Shown here piece after piece: positions 46,316 to 56,808 of a stretch of DNA of 64,000 nt. A program made the position numbers and the translations under genes. The DNA is from Persicaria tinctoria (taxonomy: Eukaryota; Streptophyta; Magnoliopsida; Caryophyllales; Polygonaceae): the NCBI GenBank assembly GCA_037127255.1, contig JBANSL010000004.1:34869467-34933466 (forward strand), read 5' to 3'. The notes under the pieces are model-generated. The model saw nothing but the letters and a program-made list of their open reading frames with translations, was not told the DNA's origin and made no database searches. The stretch's first letter is position 1. Every line of letters begins with the position of its first letter.

Positions 46316-47477
46316 CCCAAGCCTCGCGGGTGGCAGATGCTTGCGGCCGTGAAAGGCCTTTGAGGCGCCGAGTCTCGCGGGCGTGAGGGCCCATCTCGCG
46401 GTCACGAATGACTCCTTGTCCGAGCGTTTTGACTCAGTTTCTCTACGTTTTCGATGATCGTTTTAGCGACTTGTTTTCAACGCTTTTGGGGGATTTCATG
46501 GACTAACTTCAGGGTCCGATTTTGGAGTTTTAAGAAATGAATTTTATAAGCTTTTAAGGTCGAACGTTTTAATCGGTTACATAGTTTTCAAATCGACTTT
46601 AAGGACTAACTCGGGAATTATGTGATCGGTGACTAACTAGCATGATTAATGTGAATGATTGCCTAATATCATGATTGGTGTGGATTAAGGGCATGATTGA
46701 TTGACTAATAGCATGATGAAATATTAGACCTATGTATCGTTAACTTATGCCTTATGAGATATGATGAATATGATGATCTCGAGATATATGACTATGCGGA
46801 TTATTATTATTGCAGATATATGAATTATATTAACATATGAATGTGGCTAAATGGAACGATGAGAATGATGTGGTCTTGCGGAATGTGGCAATGTGGTGAA
46901 TGGTAGAACTTGATGGAATGACGATTGTGATATGGTTGTTATTCTCGTTGAATGATGTATGCTTTGAGTGCTTGAATGATTAGACGTAGACTTATATATG
47001 TGTTCTGATATGTATCTAGGTGATACTTTGTGATTATGATTGATGTGTGTCGGACCTTCTATTATGTTGTTCTGCATAGCTAGGTAAGTCTCTTCGGAGC
47101 ATACTCAGATCGACAGATAGAACTCCCTGTCTTATGTGCATGATATACTAGGTGCTTGCATTCACGATCAGCATGCCATGCAGTATCATGCTAGGTTGCA
47201 TTGACCATTATATTTCTTCATTCGTGTGTAAACACAACGGTCGTTATCTATGAAGTATCTAGGGTCTTTGGTAGGGTCATAGGATGACCCAGTCTTATCG
47301 GGTTCGTCCTGAGTCATTCGAGTCTTAATTACCACTTTACTACTACTTTACTCATTACTCTTATTTTACCTTTCACATTATGTTATTCATTTTCTCTAGG
47401 GCCAGTCTCAACTCTATCGGAAAAGGGGGCGGTGGTTAGGAAGCAGGATATATCAATTGGTATTCTGTCTTAAGACC

Positions 47478-47478
<1 letters not shown>

Positions 47479-47569
<91 letters not shown>
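47479..47569. repeat. (TTA)n microsatellite, about 30 units
   Basis: Pure ATT/TTA repeats for about 91 bp. The corresponding site in the first LTR copy (44250-44264) has only about four units, so it expanded after the copies separated. Confidence 0.97.
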
Positions 47570-47891
47570 GCACTTAAACTCAGGGGCATTCTAGTGTGTT
47601 AATATCCCACCTTGCATCTAGAAGCGTGATCATTAGGTATAGCGTATGTGTGTGCTTAGGGTAGCGGAAAGAGCAGGTGGACATCATCTGATCCCACTCA
47701 CCATTAACATTTTAGGTATCTATTATGCTTATCACTATTGTTGCTGAATGGCTCCATGACCGCGGGGTCTAACATGGTGGAAAGAGAGAGTCGAGACTCT
47801 GACATCACCAATTTATTAACGGTCATGTTTTGACTCAGCTCCGCCATGGCACTCTTATGTATGAATATGGAAACTTCTCTTGGTTGTATGA

Positions 47892-48373
47892 AGTGTTCTA
47901 AAAATCGCGCATATGCGCTATGCGGGACGGGACCAAGAAATTTTTAATCCTAGGCGGGCCTCTAGGTGGAAATCCATATAGGCACCGCCTAGGCCTCACC
48001 TAGACGCCGCCTAGGACCGCCTAGGCGCCGCCTAGTCCAACGATTATTCAGTTTGAGATTCTAAACATGTGATTTGTTGACTTAGGGTTTTTTTATCCCC
48101 CATGTCGTGATGTATTTTCTTTTTTGTCGAACCTATAGTTTTGAATTTTACGAGGTTTAGAGTTGTTAGTCAGATGTTTAATTTTGTATTTATTTACTTT
48201 AGTGTTAGTTAAACACCGCAAATTTGGGTTTATGAGTGATATTATGGATTATTATTACATTATATGAATTATTGACAAGTGTTATTCGTCAAAATATTAA
48301 GAAATAATAAAGTTTTTTCTAAGTCCGCCTAGCCGCCTAGGCGGCCACTCGCCGCCTAGCGACTTTTAGAACA
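47892..48373. mobile_element. MITE with CCGCCTAGG-rich ends (MULE-like)
   Basis: The ends AGTGTTCTAAAAATCGC and GCGACTTTTAGAACA are inverted. The flanking host word TTGGTTGTATGA is present on both sides (47880-47891 and 48374-48385), while the first LTR copy has it once (about 44598), so the target duplication is 9-12 bp. Both inner flanks carry GCCGCCTAGGCG palindromes. No ORF. The long duplication suggests MULE mobilisation. Confidence 0.82.
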
Positions 48374-48598
48374 TTGGTTGTATGATCAACGAATTTCACG
48401 AGTTTGGTCATAAGGTAGGTACAGGGGACTTACCCCGGGGATTCCGACGATCCTCTTGACTTTTGGGTGTGAAATCCCACTTTCAAGGCAAAATTATTGA
48501 TTTCAAACCTTCAACCTGAACTCGGGACGCAGGATCCTAACGAGGGGTTTCATCCCTCGAAATGTAAACCGGGAATCATAATCCCAAGTCGTTACGCA

Positions 48599-48899
48599 CA
48601 TTAGTACTATTCTGTCTCTCTATATGCGTGAGACTTTTTTTTTGTCAAAAATATGAGAGAGACTCTAGTGTAAACACTAGAGCGGAGATCCATGCCCGGA
48701 TGCGACATCCGGCGATCTCCGTGTGGTGGGGGAGTCGGGCCGCCGCAACGACAAGTATGGTAAAAATGAAGACCTTTTGGAGTCTAGAGTGTGTCAGCGG
48801 CGACAAAGATGAGGTTCATCTTGTACAGCACTATTGGGCACCCTCACACGCAAACGCGGGCAAGGACCATCACCACGAAGAGCAACACCATCACCAACA
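48599..48899. other. Intergenic, GC-rich, nothing recognised
   Basis: It contains a short inverted repeat (CTCTAGTGTAAACACTAGAG, 48661-48680) and GC-rich sequence continuing across the target site of the next element (resumes at 51847). No gene is seen. Confidence 0.4.
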
Positions 48900-48904
48900 G
48901 TCGT

Positions 48905-49838
48905 TGATACGTTTGGAATCTACGATCCTTCGCCTCTGGGTTCAGGATCAAGAACACCAAACTATTGATGGCCCGATCTTGCAATTATTCTTGCTATATT
49001 CTCGATGTTTACAATCAATTACAATAAAGACTTGAGACTATTGAGAAAGAAAAGAGAAACAAGTAAATAAAACTAAACTAACACCAATCAAAGGCAAACA
49101 ACCACGAAAAGACTAGTAACGGCGACGGCGCTGGAAAAGCCGCGGGCGCGGCCAAGGGAGCCGTGGGCGCGTCCCTGACGCTGGCGACAGCTCTGGCAGA
49201 TTCAGCGACAGGAACACTGGTTCAGCGACGGTTTTTCAAGATGGGTTTCTTCTTGGTGTTAGATTTTGTGAGTATGAATGAGGAAGAATAAGAATTTGAA
49301 TCCAAAGCTTTTGGATTGGAGGATTGAAGAACCTTTTTAATCCTAAAAAGGGTTCCTCAATATAATTTCCAATCTAATTTTATTGAATGTAGAAAAGGGT
49401 TTAAATAACAAAGCATGTCAATTCTATCTTTGCAAAAGATAGAGTTTTGGCTTAGATAAATAAATATTAAATCCTAATAATAATAATAAATAAATCCTAG
49501 ATAAATATTCCTACTTAGTGGACAAGGAAAATATCTAGAAAAGATAAATTTTCCCTTTCCCTTTTATTCACCTAACTAAGTATTACTAAAATTAAGACAT
49601 TCCATAAATAGCTCCAACTAACATAGGAGTAACTAAATATGGAAAGAATATAAAAACTAATCATAATAATAATAATAAATAAATAAATAAAATATCTTTT
49701 CTTCAATCCATGGTGGCGCCTTCTTCTTCCTCTTGAGGAAGACACTCTTTGCTATCAATGGCCCTCGAATCGGTCTTGAGAGCTCGCCTGGATCAAGATC
49801 ATTGTTTGACCCACAAAAGGTCATCTTGATCCGCATCA
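48905..49838 (-). repeat. 3' LTR of the 2.9-kb element
   Basis: 934 bp, about 25 bp longer than its partner because of an extra CCAAGGGAGCCGTGGGCGCG block near 49152. The interior ORF runs into this LTR. Confidence 0.92.
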
Positions 49839-50862
49839 TTCTCCCCTTCTTAGCTTCGATTCGTCCTCGAATCGAGTAGTTGATGATCAAAGGGGAAGGA
49901 GCAACCACTAAAAAGTAACTTCCTTGACAATCAACTTGAGATGGCGCCAGCAGAATTTGAGGCAAAGGAACCTCAAAAACAACACCTGTCATAGGGAACA
50001 CTGAGCAATCAAGAGGAACAATATCAATAGGCTCAATAACCCTATGAACTTCAGAATTCTCAACATTAGGAACATTCTCAAGAGGTAAAATAGCTAACTC
50101 AAGAGAAGTGTCCCCAATGTCCTCATTGTTGTCGTCAGAAGCAACCACATCATCTGGCGCAGCACTGCAGTCCACTTGCAAAGCGATTTCGGAGGTCTTC
50201 TCGGGGGATTCTTGCAGCGTGTGACCCACTTTTGGAAAGATCATCGAGTCAGCTTCACAACAAGACTGAGTTGACTCAATTCCGAGGTCGGGGTCAACGG
50301 GAATCTGCGAAACAAAATCATTGCGCAGTGCAATCTCTTGGCCAACGAAAGTATCCGAAACAACCTCCTTTACCTTCCCGTCGGCCGTATAGTCAAGAAA
50401 AATCACGTCCACATCGGGGGCGGATATCTCCAAGATCTCAGAGGTAGGTGGCGCGTGAGGCGGACTATTAAAAAGTTTCTGAATATAAGCCTTCCTCCAA
50501 GTGTCATCAAGCCAATTAGCTTGCCGTTGGGCCGCTTCCTCCAACTTTTGTTTTCGTTTCTCCTCAACTTCTCGTTGTTGGAGAAGCCAAATCTGACGGA
50601 GGCGGCGTTGTTGTTGTCGTTTCTCCTCCTCAATTGCGGCTTGACGATGACGCTCAAGGAGTTGTTGTTGTTGTTGTCGACACCTCTCCTCTTCAATTTC
50701 CGCTTGCCGTTAAAGCCAAAGGCAGCGCCTTTGAGCCTCTCGTTGTCGCTCTAAAGCTTGTTGTTGTTGCAAAGCCCTTCTCTGGAGTTCTCGTCGGCGT
50801 CGTTGTTGTGCAGCCCATGGACCGGGATCATCATCCCAATCTCCCCAGAGAACGTCAACCAT
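49657..50862 (-). pseudogene. Q/R-rich coiled-coil protein of unknown function, one stop
   Basis: The only ORF of the 2.9-kb LTR element. I chose the ATG at 50862 (MVDVLWGDWDDDPGPWAAQ), just after the primer site. The N-terminal third is a glutamine/arginine-rich coiled coil (RQQQQQLLERHRQAAIEEEK) with CAA-CGA codon runs. A WLDDTWRKAYIQKLF segment follows, then an acidic, low-complexity middle and a basic tail (RGRIEAKKGRMMRIKM) whose codons overlay the polypurine tract. The frame continues about 180 bp into the 3' LTR. One in-frame TAA (50710-50712) breaks the frame, so translation in this copy would stop after about 50 residues or restart at 50544. No similarity to gag is visible. I do not recognise the family; an RNA- or particle-binding role would be guesswork. 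Confidence 0.7.
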
Positions 50863-50916
50863 TGAATCAAACGGTAAATAACATCAAGAAAAAAAACAAG
50901 AACTTGCGAAACCTAC

Positions 50917-50929
50917 GGCTCTGGTACCA
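50917..50929 (-). other. Primer-binding site of the 2.9-kb element
   Basis: TGGTACCAGAGCC on the minus strand, 2 bp from the 5' LTR; one mismatch to the tRNA-iMet complement (TGGTATCAGAGC). Confidence 0.85.
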
Positions 50930-50931
50930 CT

Positions 50932-51841
50932 TGATACGTTTGGAATCCCTGATCATTCGCCAGTGGGTTCAGGATCAAGAACACCAAACTATTGATGGCC
51001 CGATCTTGCAATTATTCTTGCTATATTCTCGATGTTTACAATCAATTACAATAAAGACTTGAGACTATTGTGAAAGAAAAGAGAAACAAGTAAATAAAAC
51101 TAAAGTAACACCAATCAAAGGCAAATAACCACGGAAAGACTAGTAACGGCGACGGCGCTTGAAAAGCCGCGGGCGCGGCCCTGACGCTGGCGACAACTCT
51201 GGCAGATTTAGCGACAGGAACACTGGTTCAGCGACGGTTTTTCAGGATGGGTTTCTTCTTGGTGTTTGATTTTGTGAGTATGAATGAGGAAGAATAACAA
51301 TTTGAATCCAAAGCTTTTGGATTGGAGGATTGAAGAACCTTTTTAATCCTAAAAAGGGTTCCTCAATATAATTTCCAATCTAATTTTATTGAATGTAGAA
51401 AAGGGTTTAAATAACAAAGTATGCCAATTCTATCTTTGCAAAAGATAGAGTTTTGGCTTAGATAAATAAATATTAAATCCTAATAATACTAATAAATAAA
51501 TCCTAGATAAATATTCCTACTTAGTGGACAAGGAAAATATCTAGAAGAGATAAATTTTCCCTTTCCCTTTTATTCACCTAACTAAGTATTACTAAAATTA
51601 CGACATTCCATAAATAGCTCCAACTAACATAGAAGTAACTAAACATGGAAAGAATATAAAAACTAATAATAATAATAATAAATAAATAAATAAAATATCT
51701 TTTCTTCAATCCATGGTGGCGCCTTCTTCTTTCTCTTGAGGAAGACACTCATTGCTATCAATGGCCCTCGAATCGGTCTTGAGAGCTCGTCTGGATCAAG
51801 ATCATTGTTTGACCCACAAAAGGCCATCTTGATCCGCATCA
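50932..51841 (-). repeat. 5' LTR of the 2.9-kb element
   Basis: 910 bp, adjacent to the primer site. It differs from the 3' LTR by few substitutions and the short GC-rich deletion. Confidence 0.92.
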
Positions 51842-51846
51842 GTCGT

Positions 51847-52722
51847 TCCCCTTTATCATATTCAATTTTCGGGTTTTTAAAATTGATTTCTTTATCTCAA
51901 CTTTTGAAAGAAATTATAACATGGAATTGGGATTTCATAGATAGGGTGCATGAGAGAAGAGATCAGGGGATGTGATGGTGGTGCGGTGGTAATGGTGGTA
52001 ATAAGGTTGGAGGTTTCGGATGTTAGAGGTCATCTTGTTTCAGGATTGAACAAGCAAGTTTTGCCCTTCATGTCACTCCACTGCTTACATGCTTGAGATT
52101 GAAAACCAAAATATTCCTTCCGTTTTGAAGGGTAGTAGTCCATGCCTGTTGTGTGAAAAGAAAATTCTTCCCTTGCATTGTCTTTTTTTTGCTTCTGGTC
52201 GGGTAAATATAAAACATTTTGCTCTCGGACCTCTAAACAGGAAAGTCTTTGGTTTGCAGCTAAATCACTTCTTTGCTTTAGTTCCCTATGTCGGTCACTT
52301 CTTTGCAAGGGAACTTGAGGCCTCCTGATCCTGATGGACGTCTTGGCTCATTTCATGGGTTACGTCGTCCTGATTAGCACTCATCTTTCTCTTTCGACAA
52401 GTCAGTGATTCATTGGTTTATATTTCCTCTAGAAAATTCTTTTTCTCCTACATACGTGGACTCCTTTTCTCCTCCTGGAGTTGGGAGTTTATTCTGCTTT
52501 TTAGATTTAATTCATAAAGGAACCCAAGAAGAAAATCATTAGAAAAACCACGAAAGAAGAGGAGCGAATGGATCATCTTGATATCCGCCGAAGAATTAGA
52601 AAAAGTTACCAGAAGAAAGATTAAAGATAGAAAGTATCGAGGGCCAGCTGTCATCAATAAAATCTCTGACTTTATTTAGAACTTTACAGCAAAAACAGAA
52701 TTAATAGAAAAACCATGACTCC
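51847..52722. other. Intergenic, with one copy of a direct repeat (52115-52306)
   Basis: 51847-52110 shows nothing. 52115-52306 is repeated at 56289-56476. On the minus strand both begin MDYxPSKRKE, which in the second copy is the start of the Gag-like gene; here the frame leaves the homology after nine codons. 52310-52722 is the 3' flank of the B3 gene. Confidence 0.6.
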
Positions 52723-53175
52723 CTAAGGATGAAAACCATTTGCGGAATGATCTTGTGTGGATGATCCTGCGCGATCGATAACTCCATCTCCCTTGTCCAA
52801 ATCCATAACCTGAACTTCAAAACAAGAACGATCATTATGGATAAAAACCATGGACGAACCCATTTCAAAACCATGGGACTCGGCAAAATCATTCCATCCG
52901 CGGCCCAAATAAAGAAGCCCAAAAGCTCGCCGCTCTATAAAAATTGGAAAGTCTATTAACGGATGGGAAGAAAGCAGCACTTGCTCAGGAAGGGCATCCT
53001 CATATTCCTCTTCAAATCTAAGCGGCAAAAGCTACAAAAAAGGAAAGGCACACGACTAAAACAGAATGAACGAAAATAAAAATTCAAGAGAATACAACCT
53101 TACCATCTGCACAAGTTGCTCTGAGTATTCGATCGCCTGAAAGAAAGCCCACCGGACTCCACCGGTTGGGGCCAT
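52723..53175 (-). CDS. Small B3-domain protein A (two exons, 126 aa)
   Basis: Exon 1 is 53104-53175 (24 codons, MAPTGGVRWAFFQAIEYSEQ). The intron 53032-53103 has GTAAGG and a TTTTTGTAG end; the phase is 0. Exon 2 is 52723-53031 (LLPLRFEEEYEDALPEQ..., ending NGFHP). The fold follows a B3 DNA-binding domain: F-F near the start, L-P-L-R-F, then LYLGRGWNDFAESHGFEMGS and CFEVQVMD. It resembles REM/VRN1-type B3 proteins in wording and is essentially a lone domain. Such proteins bind DNA in the nucleus; basic DNA-contact residues are sparse here, so binding is uncertain. It is divergent from B3 gene B with 394 bp between the ATGs. The same 24-codon first exon occurs in the broken copy at 54.2-54.6 kb. 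Confidence 0.75.
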
Positions 53176-53569
53176 ATTGGCTCTAAACGTTAGAGGAGGA
53201 ACAATCGTAAAACCTCACATTTCGAGGGGAGGGATCAGATCAACAGTTCACTCTCTTGTTTTATTATTCACATGGAAATAATAAATCTTTCAAGGGGTGC
53301 ATGACCGACGCATGCTGCTATACTAAAAAATAGAGACACACGTTCATTTTGATTAGAGAGCTATTCTATCGAAAACAACAAAAAGTCATGTCTAGGCTAT
53401 GCAGAGGCCTCGGAAAGAATCCCTAAAGTAACAAAAAAACAATTCAGGGTATCACACCAAGAAGAAAAGGGGTCAGATCACAACTATGGGTGATAGACAC
53501 TAAGCAAGAAACATCCCTTGGAGGGTATAAAAACCCAAGAAGGTAAGAGTAAAAAACATCCCTCAAGAG
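53176..53569. promoter_or_regulatory. Divergent intergenic region between B3 genes A and B
   Basis: The only sequence available for promoters of both genes. It has AT-rich patches at 53262-53290 and 53318-53375. No TATA box is clear enough to assign. Confidence 0.35.
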
Positions 53570-53905
53570 ATGGAACTCGGAGAACCTCCTAGAGCTTTTT
53601 ACCGAGTCATCATGAGAGAAGAGCAACTTCAGACACTTCGACTTCCTCTGGTGTATGTCCTGTTCGAAGAAGACGCGCATACTCTAGCTAGGCTCTGGTC
53701 TCGCTCCAACCAGGAACACGAAGTCAAGGTGGAAAGAGACGAGGATGGCCTGTTTTGGTTAACTCAAGGATGGTTCGAGTTCACCCAAGAAAATCGAGTT
53801 CATGTGGGATCAGCTCTAATTTTCACCTATGTGGGAGATTCAATTTTCGAAGTTGACGTCGTAAGCCCTGACAGCCACGAGAATGGAGAGGTAGGACATC
53901 CTTGA
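53570..53905 (+). CDS. Small B3-domain protein B (single exon, 111 aa)
   Basis: An uninterrupted ORF from MELGEPPRAFYRVIM to GHP-stop. It reads as one complete B3 fold: FYRVIMREEQLQTLRLP (strand 1 and helix), EHEVKVERDEDGLFWLTQGW (centre), FTQENRVHVGSALIFTYVGD and SIFEVDVV (C-terminal strands). Family length for a lone B3 domain is about 100 residues, so nothing is missing. The ATG sits in a purine-rich context (CTCAAGAGATGG). It faces away from B3 gene A across about 400 bp, so the two may share a promoter region. Unlike A it has no intron, so the two are related but not a simple recent duplicate. Confidence 0.72.
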   Translation: MELGEPPRAFYRVIMREEQLQTLRLPLVYVLFEEDAHTLARLWSRSNQEHEVKVERDEDGLFWLTQGWFEFTQENRVHVGSALIFTYVGDSIFEVDVVSPDSHENGEVGHP

Positions 53906-54166
53906 TCTTTTAAGTCATGTATCCGCGGAGTCGGCCTTAGTTTGATGTATTAGGTTTGAACGGATATGTGTTTCGCACACCAAATCCATTTTCTCTATAA
54001 TGATGAATAAAAGATCCCCCTTAAGCTCGACCAAGGGTATGATTATGAAAGTAGGCGCTCGAAATGAAATAGATAAGTAACGGAAATCATGATTCTAATC
54101 TCAGTTACATACGAAACAAAACCCATACAAGAAAAGTTACAAACATGCTTCACTTTCCACTAGAAA

Positions 54167-54600
54167 TCAACAAGACCCGCTAGAAGCAGACGCGGAGCTG
54201 TCAATAACCACGTCGTCTCCAATCTCACGATGCGTGCAAACATTAAAAGAAACATTGCCCGTATGAAAAAATATCATGGCACTACCCATCCCAATGTCAT
54301 GAAGAGTGAGAAAATCTTCCCATCCACGTTCGAGTTGAAAAAGACCATTTTCACTCCAAGATACTGCCACTAGGAAGTCACGAACTAAATACGAAGATAA
54401 GAAAGTCCATTATGGCGGTAGTGGCCCGTCTTCTGCCTCAAATTGAGGTGGTAAAACCTGTTCGCGGCCAAAAAACATGAATCAAGAACCCGTTTAGACT
54501 TTCTTGAGAAACCAAAAAAAAAGCTTACTGGTCGGGAAAGCTGATCCGCGGTCTCTATTTTCTGGAAAAAGGCCCAAGGATTAAAATCCCCTGAGGCCAT
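54167..54600 (-). pseudogene. B3-domain gene copy C, premature stop
   Basis: Same architecture as gene A. Exon 1 is 54529-54600 (24 codons, MASGDFNPWAFFQKIETADQ), followed by a GTAAGC donor and an acceptor ending in CGCGAACAG. Exon 2 is 54167-54457 (VLPPQFEAEDGPLPP, then a TAA at 54410-54412, then a readable WSENGLFQLERGWEDFLT and NVSFNVCTH). The stop falls 15 codons into exon 2, before the second half of the B3 fold. Clearly a paralogue of gene A in the same orientation, now broken unless the stop is avoided by alternative splicing. Confidence 0.75.
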
Positions 54601-54921
54601 AGATCCCAGAGTCATATAAATAATCAAAATATTTTAAAGCAATGATCAATAGAAAGAAGATGGTCCTTAAAAAGGAAAACCACATCTCGCGGATAAAGGA
54701 CAAGTGGTAGGAAAACTGCATACACCTGGACTAAGTTTCTCCACACTTGGAGAAGACGCCAAAACATTAATAAGCAAAAATTTACACGAACAGAGTAACG
54801 TGTCTAGGCTTCAAGCAAAACCTTACAAAAGTAAATATTCCATGAAACACAAAAGGGCCTTAACGAGCGCCCGAGATAAAGAGTTAGTCATATGCACCAA
54901 GCCAGAATAAGACTTAAGAGA

Positions 54922-56316
54922 TCAGTTAGTCGTAGTCAAAGTTTCTAATTCATCAATGGCGTTTTCATCATCTTCATCCTCAATGTCAGACTCCTCCGCG
55001 ACCATTTCTTCCTTTGAAAATCCCCAATCCTCGCTTCCCATGCTTGGCTCGAACTTCTTCAAAGGGACCCCAGGGTGAGATTCAGAACGCGACACACTTG
55101 TGTTGATACCCGCGATCATTCCCCTTCAAAAATAGCTAAAGCATCTGTCCTTTAGAATATCATCACCCTTTGGGGTCCGAAGACAAGTCTTTGCCACAAA
55201 AGACAAGAAAGATGTGCCGATCTATGGTTTGATCCATTCGGAAGACAAATATTTTAAACCCGGGGAGGTTTGAAGCCATTGAAGAGCCACATCCTGGCCC
55301 GAACGATATCGAATAGCTTCAAGTTCCTGTTTTTTAATGGACTGCTCCTCACGAAGAATCGAATAGTCCTCCTCCAACTTATCAATGGCGACCTGTTTTG
55401 TTTGAAGTTGGTTTTGTAAACGTTCCTCTGTAATCTTGAGCTCGTTGGCTTGCAGACGAACATCATCCAACGCAGATTTCAATTCATCCCGCTCCTTCGT
55501 CAAGACATCTACATTCCCCTTGGTCACCTGAAGCTCCTCATGAAGTTCCGTGGACCTCTTCTTAAACTTCTCAGTGATCCGCACTTGGTGAGCTAGCTTT
55601 TCTGAAACCGGGTCCCCAACTGTATTCTCAGTGATCCGCACTTGGTGAGCTAGCTTTTTAATATCCGCATCTTTCTTCCCAATATCCGCCTCATTACAAA
55701 CCAGACATCTCTCGACATCAATTTGTATCACCCTCAGTTGGAGCAAGAAGCAAATAACAAACATGATGAAAGACGGTCCTTTAATCTCTTTCATATAAAA
55801 AAAGGGGAAGAAGATATTCAAAATAAAAAGATCATTTACCCATTGGTTAATCCGGTCAAATTCCGTTGAAAGACTGGTAGCATCCATTCGCCTAACATAA
55901 CCCTGCTCGTTGAATGCAAGTTTTTTCATAGGGAATGCAAGGCTGGCAAGATCAGCCATCCCGAATCCAGGAATAGGGAACTCGGGGAGATTCGCCTCAC
56001 CCTCAATGAAAAGACCCTTTTCAACCGCGGCGGACGCCTCAACATTTTCACTAACTTTTCTTTTCTTCTTAGAAGCAGCATGAACAGACGAACGAGCACG
56101 TTTCTCGCGAGGTTCAGGAATTGATGAAATGCCTTCCACAAGGGCACCAGGTTTACTGACCGCTGCAAGATTAATAGTCGGAGATGCTTCAGAAGTTGGA
56201 GGAGGACCACGGATGCCGGAGCTCTTCTTCCGGCTCCCGGCCTTCGCTTTATGACGCTTCAGGAGGGAATCCAAATCCATTGTATCTTCCTTCCGTTTTG
56301 AAGGGCAGTAATCCAT
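54922..56316 (-). CDS. Gag-like / nuclear coiled-coil plant protein, exon structure uncertain
   Basis: The minus-strand start MDYCPSKRKEDTMDLDSLLK lies at 56316. Two basic clusters follow (RHKAKAGSRKK; KKKRKVSE, NLS-like), then a likely intron (GTAAATGATC at about 55840 to about 55735). The second part is a long coiled coil (ELHEELQVTKGNVDVLTKER, DELKSALDDV, residues about 215-340). A separate downstream segment at 54922-55119 ends in an acidic tail (ESDIEDEDDENAIDEL) and is probably the last exon. Such basic-N, coiled-coil, acidic-C proteins occur in many plant genomes as gag-like, transposon-associated genes; I cannot assign a family firmly. KLAHQVRITE is present twice in tandem (55574-55657). 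Confidence 0.45.
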
Positions 56317-56525
56317 GCCTGTTGTGTGAAAAGAAAATTCTTCCCTTGCATTGTCTTTTTTTTGCTTCTGGCCGGGTAAATATAAGACATTTTGCTCTCG
56401 GACCTCTAAACAGGAAAGTGTTTGGTTTGCAGCTAAATCACTTCTTTGCTTTAGTTCCCTATGCCGGTCACTTCTTTGGTTTGCAGCTAAATCACTTCTT
56501 TGCTTTAGTTCCCTATGCCGGTCAG
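56289..56525. repeat. Direct repeat partner of 52115-52306, with internal duplication
   Basis: Nearly identical to 52115-52306 in the same orientation. Its right end carries a 48-bp tandem duplication (GCAGCTAAATCACTTC twice, at 56431 and 56483). On the minus strand it supplies the leader of the Gag-like gene. Together the pair brackets the B3 genes and that gene. Confidence 0.85.
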
Positions 56526-56691
56526 CATCATTGTTTTGATATTTATAACACTAATAAAAGAACATAATGTAGTAAGTTAGCATCCATGTTAGTAATTCTT
56601 TGCCGTTGTAGTTGATTGATGAATGATTGGTAATTCCCCCACCCCCACCCCACCCCACCCCGTCTAACTACAGTCTTACAATACTGCTCAG
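56526..56691. other. C-rich low-complexity stretch
   Basis: Includes a CCCCACCCCA run at 56637-56662. Nothing else is recognised. Confidence 0.5.
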
Positions 56692-56808
56692 GACTTGCCA
56701 AAACTGAACCATTGTACAGAACTTCTGGCCATGAATGAGGAGCTCAAGCAAGCTAGGAGAGCCTTCGAGATGGATGAGTCAAAGATTTCCACCACCACCA
56801 CCGATTGA
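56692..56808 (+). pseudogene. Possible orphan last exon (39 codons)
   Basis: After an acceptor-like CTGCTCAG, an open frame reads DLPKLNHCTELLAMNEELKQ and ends STTTTD-stop, with a helix-forming E/L-rich pattern. It looks like the C-terminus of a coiled-coil protein, but I find no matching upstream exons; these may have been lost when the upstream repeats inserted. Function unknown. Confidence 0.3.

Larger units (their letters stand above)
46316..48598 (+). repeat. Second Gypsy (Tekay/Del-like) LTR copy, 5'-truncated
   Basis: It aligns by eye with 20715-21147 and 43464-44819, running uninterrupted across the MULE insertion point (about 46812). It lacks the first part of the LTR, ends GTCGTTACGCA, and has no primer site after it. 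It carries a TTA microsatellite (47479-47569) and a MITE (47892-48373). Confidence 0.85.
48905..51841 (-). mobile_element. Complete 2.9-kb non-autonomous LTR element, TSD GTCGT
   Basis: Direct repeats 48905-49838 and 50932-51841 (TGATACGTTTGG...GATCCGCATCA) are flanked by GTCGT at 48900-48904 and 51842-51846. The orientation is minus: an iMet-like primer site (TGGTACCAGAGCC, minus strand) abuts the 50932 repeat, and a purine tract (AAGAAGGGGAGAA, minus strand) abuts the 49838 repeat. The 1.09-kb interior has one ORF and no gag knuckle, protease, RT or integrase. LTR similarity is high, so it is young. It is larger than classical TRIMs and smaller than LARDs. Confidence 0.93.
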
